Below are positions 62,613-64,000 of a stretch of 64,000 nucleotides of DNA, in pieces. Numbering within the stretch: position 1 is the first letter of the stretch; every line of letters starts with the position of its first letter. The translations under genes and the position numbers were made by a program. Below the pieces are notes generated by a model, which worked only from the letters and a program-made list of their open reading frames with translations, made no database searches and had not been told where the DNA came from. The DNA is from G963665185 sp963665185. GTDB lineage: Bacteria > Desulfobacterota > Desulfovibrionia > Desulfovibrionales > Desulfovibrionaceae. The DNA lies in the NCBI GenBank assembly GCA_963665185.2, contig CAXXPO010000015.1, positions 186,001 to 250,000 of the forward strand, in the 5' to 3' direction.

Positions 62613-64000
62613 CTACTTCCGGGCCAGAGGCATGCGCCAGCCGGTGCCGAAGGCCCTGGAGGTGGTCTTCAGGCCGGGAGGGGCCTGACGCCGTTTGAAC
62701 TCGGCCCGTTTCACAAGGGCCAGGATGCGCCGCACAACGTTCGGGTCATGGCCGCGGGCGATGATCTCGTCCTGCCCCAGTTTCTTTTCAATGTACAGAT
62801 GGAGAATGGCGTCCAGGGTTCCGTAGTCCGGCAGGCTGTCCAGATCCTTCTGGTCCGGCCGGAGTTCGGCGGAAGGCGGTTTGCTGATGGTCGCCTCGGG
62901 AATGTGCGGTCCCAAGGAGGCGTTGAGCCAGCGGCACAGGGAGAAGACCGTGGTCTTGGGCACGTCGGCGATGACGCCCAGTGCGCCGCACATGTCGCCG
63001 TAAATGGTGCAGTAGCCAACGGAAAGCTCGCTCTTGTTGCCCGTGGTCAGCAGCAGGGAGCCGAATTTGTTGGACAGGGCCATGAGCAGGTTGCCCCGGA
63101 TGCGCGATTGGATGTTTTCCTCGGTCACGTCCGGTGAGCGCCCGGCAAAGGGTTCGGCCAGGGTCTTTTCAAAGCATTCCATGAGCGGGGCAATGGGCAG
63201 GGTCGCGGACCGGATTCCCAGGTTTCCGACCAGCGCGAGGGCGTCGTCCAGACTGCCCCGGCTGGAATAGGGCGAGGGCATGAGCACGCCCAGCACGTTT
63301 TCCGCGCCCAGGGCGTGGGCGGCCACGGCTGCTGTCAGGGCCGAGTCTATGCCGCCGGAAAGCCCGACCACCACGCTGGAAAATCCGTTCTTCCGGACAT
63401 AGTCCCGCGTGCCCGTAACCAGGGCGCGCCAGATTTCGCTTTCCGGGGAAAAATCGTCCGCAGCGATTGAAGCAACCGAAGAATCCTGTTCAGCAGAGGC
63501 GCAGATGCCCGTTTCCGCGATGTCCACGCACCGGATGTCGGTTTCAAAGGCTTTGGCGCGGACAACGAGTTTTCCCTCGGCGTCAAAAACGGAACTCCGG
63601 CCGTCAAAAACGAGTTCGTCATTGCCTCCGCACTGGTTGACGTACACCAGGGGAATTTCCCGGCGTTTGGCAATGCTGGAAAGCATGCACTCCCTCATGG
63701 CCTGCTTTCCCACGCAGAACGGGGAGGCCGATGCGTTGATCAGAACGTCGGGATTCTGTGCCATCAGGAAATCCACAGGATCCAGCGCGTAGTGTTGCGC
63801 TTTCCAGAATTCCTTGTCGTTCCAGATGTCCTCGCACACGGTCACGCCGATGCGGAGTCCGTCCAGTTCGAAGATGCCGGGCTGGGAAAATGGTTCAAAA
63901 TATCTTTCTTCGTCGAAAACATCGTAGGCAGGCAGGAGTGTCTTGCCGAAGACCCTTTCAACGCTGCCGTTGCGCAGCAGCAACAGGGCATTGTGCAGGG
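62613..64000 (-). CDS. nadE: Glutamine-dependent NAD+ synthetase (3' part; start outside window)
   Basis: The C-terminal ~460 residues of NadE. It has the end of a CN-hydrolase glutaminase domain (VCEDIW with nucleophile Cys; NASASPF) and the synthetase domain with the P-loop LSGGIDSAL near residue 210 of the visible part, plus GNKSELSVGYCTIYGDM. It amidates nicotinic-acid adenine dinucleotide to NAD+. The frame is open to 64000 (LHNALLLLRNG), so the gene starts beyond the right edge. Confidence 0.93.
   Translation of the reverse strand, partial: LHNALLLLRNGSVERVFGKTLLPAYDVFDEERYFEPFSQPGIFELDGLRIGVTVCEDIWNDKEFWKAQHYALDPVDFLMAQNPDVLINASASPFCVGKQAMRECMLSSIAKRREIPLVYVNQCGGNDELVFDGRSSVFDAEGKLVVRAKAFETDIRCVDIAETGICASAEQDSSVASIAADDFSPESEIWRALVTGTRDYVRKNGFSSVVVGLSGGIDSALTAAVAAHALGAENVLGVLMPSPYSSRGSLDDALALVGNLGIRSATLPIAPLMECFEKTLAEPFAGRSPDVTEENIQSRIRGNLLMALSNKFGSLLLTTGNKSELSVGYCTIYGDMCGALGVIADVPKTTVFSLCRWLNASLGPHIPEATISKPPSAELRPDQKDLDSLPDYGTLDAILHLYIEKKLGQDEIIARGHDPNVVRRILALVKRAEFKRRQAPPGLKTTSRAFGTGWRMPLARK

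Overview
The window is a GC-rich proteobacterial chromosome segment. Gene content (TctAB, several PAS/HDOD two-component genes, a ModE-like regulator, MoeA, a DUF115/MptE-like protein) and the style of its GC-rich intergenic repeats suggest a sulfate-reducing Desulfovibrionaceae-type organism. This is an inference from gene content and is not proven by any rRNA or marker comparison. One block, about 13.7-29.4 kb, is clearly foreign.

Layout. 0-3 kb: the 3' end of a TctA permease, TctB, and an exported adenosine-deaminase-like protein. 3-4.5 kb: a conserved unknown membrane protein. 4.8-13.2 kb: a complete sugar-catabolic regulon on the minus strand (deoC, binding protein, ATPase, two permeases, a DUF4432 epimerase-like protein, a deoxyribokinase-like kinase) with a divergent DeoR-type regulator. 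The divergent promoter region carries three copies of the 16-bp palindrome TGTTA-N6-TAACA, the same form as the E. coli DeoR operator. The kinase has Met where E. coli ribokinase has a ribose-contacting Asn. Together these point to import and breakdown of 2-deoxy-D-ribose to glyceraldehyde-3-phosphate and acetaldehyde.

13.68-29.40 kb: an integrative mobilizable element inserted in the 3' half of tRNA-Leu(UAA). It is bounded by 60-bp perfect direct repeats, with a 19-bp repeat just inside each end that may be an integrase arm site. It carries a tyrosine integrase, a class II Fic protein, a MobC/relaxase module (relaxase frameshifted), a RepA-like ATPase with a TGTCCC iteron-like cluster, an AlpA/Xis-like protein, and a lower-GC cargo of four tightly spaced genes. 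These encode a SNF2 helicase, a beta-class DNA methyltransferase with a Cys4 insertion, a type III Res-like helicase-nuclease, and an unknown HTH protein. This cargo is the best candidate here for a poorly described defence system.

29.6-53 kb: housekeeping and envelope genes (FtsX/MacB-type permease, RlmI, YchF, DUF115 protein, AsnB, AroE, MoeA, AroK, methyltransferase, M48 protease, deacetylase, GT2, UbiA, YdcZ, TyrS, OppBC-like permeases, RecN). Several 3' spacers share a modular repeat architecture. 52.5-64 kb: a ModE-like regulator with a 36-bp palindromic putative operator, a histidine kinase-HDOD regulator-degenerate HD-GYP regulator operon, ftsEX, a solute-binding protein, a class II photolyase, a GNAT enzyme, a small protein and the 3' part of nadE.
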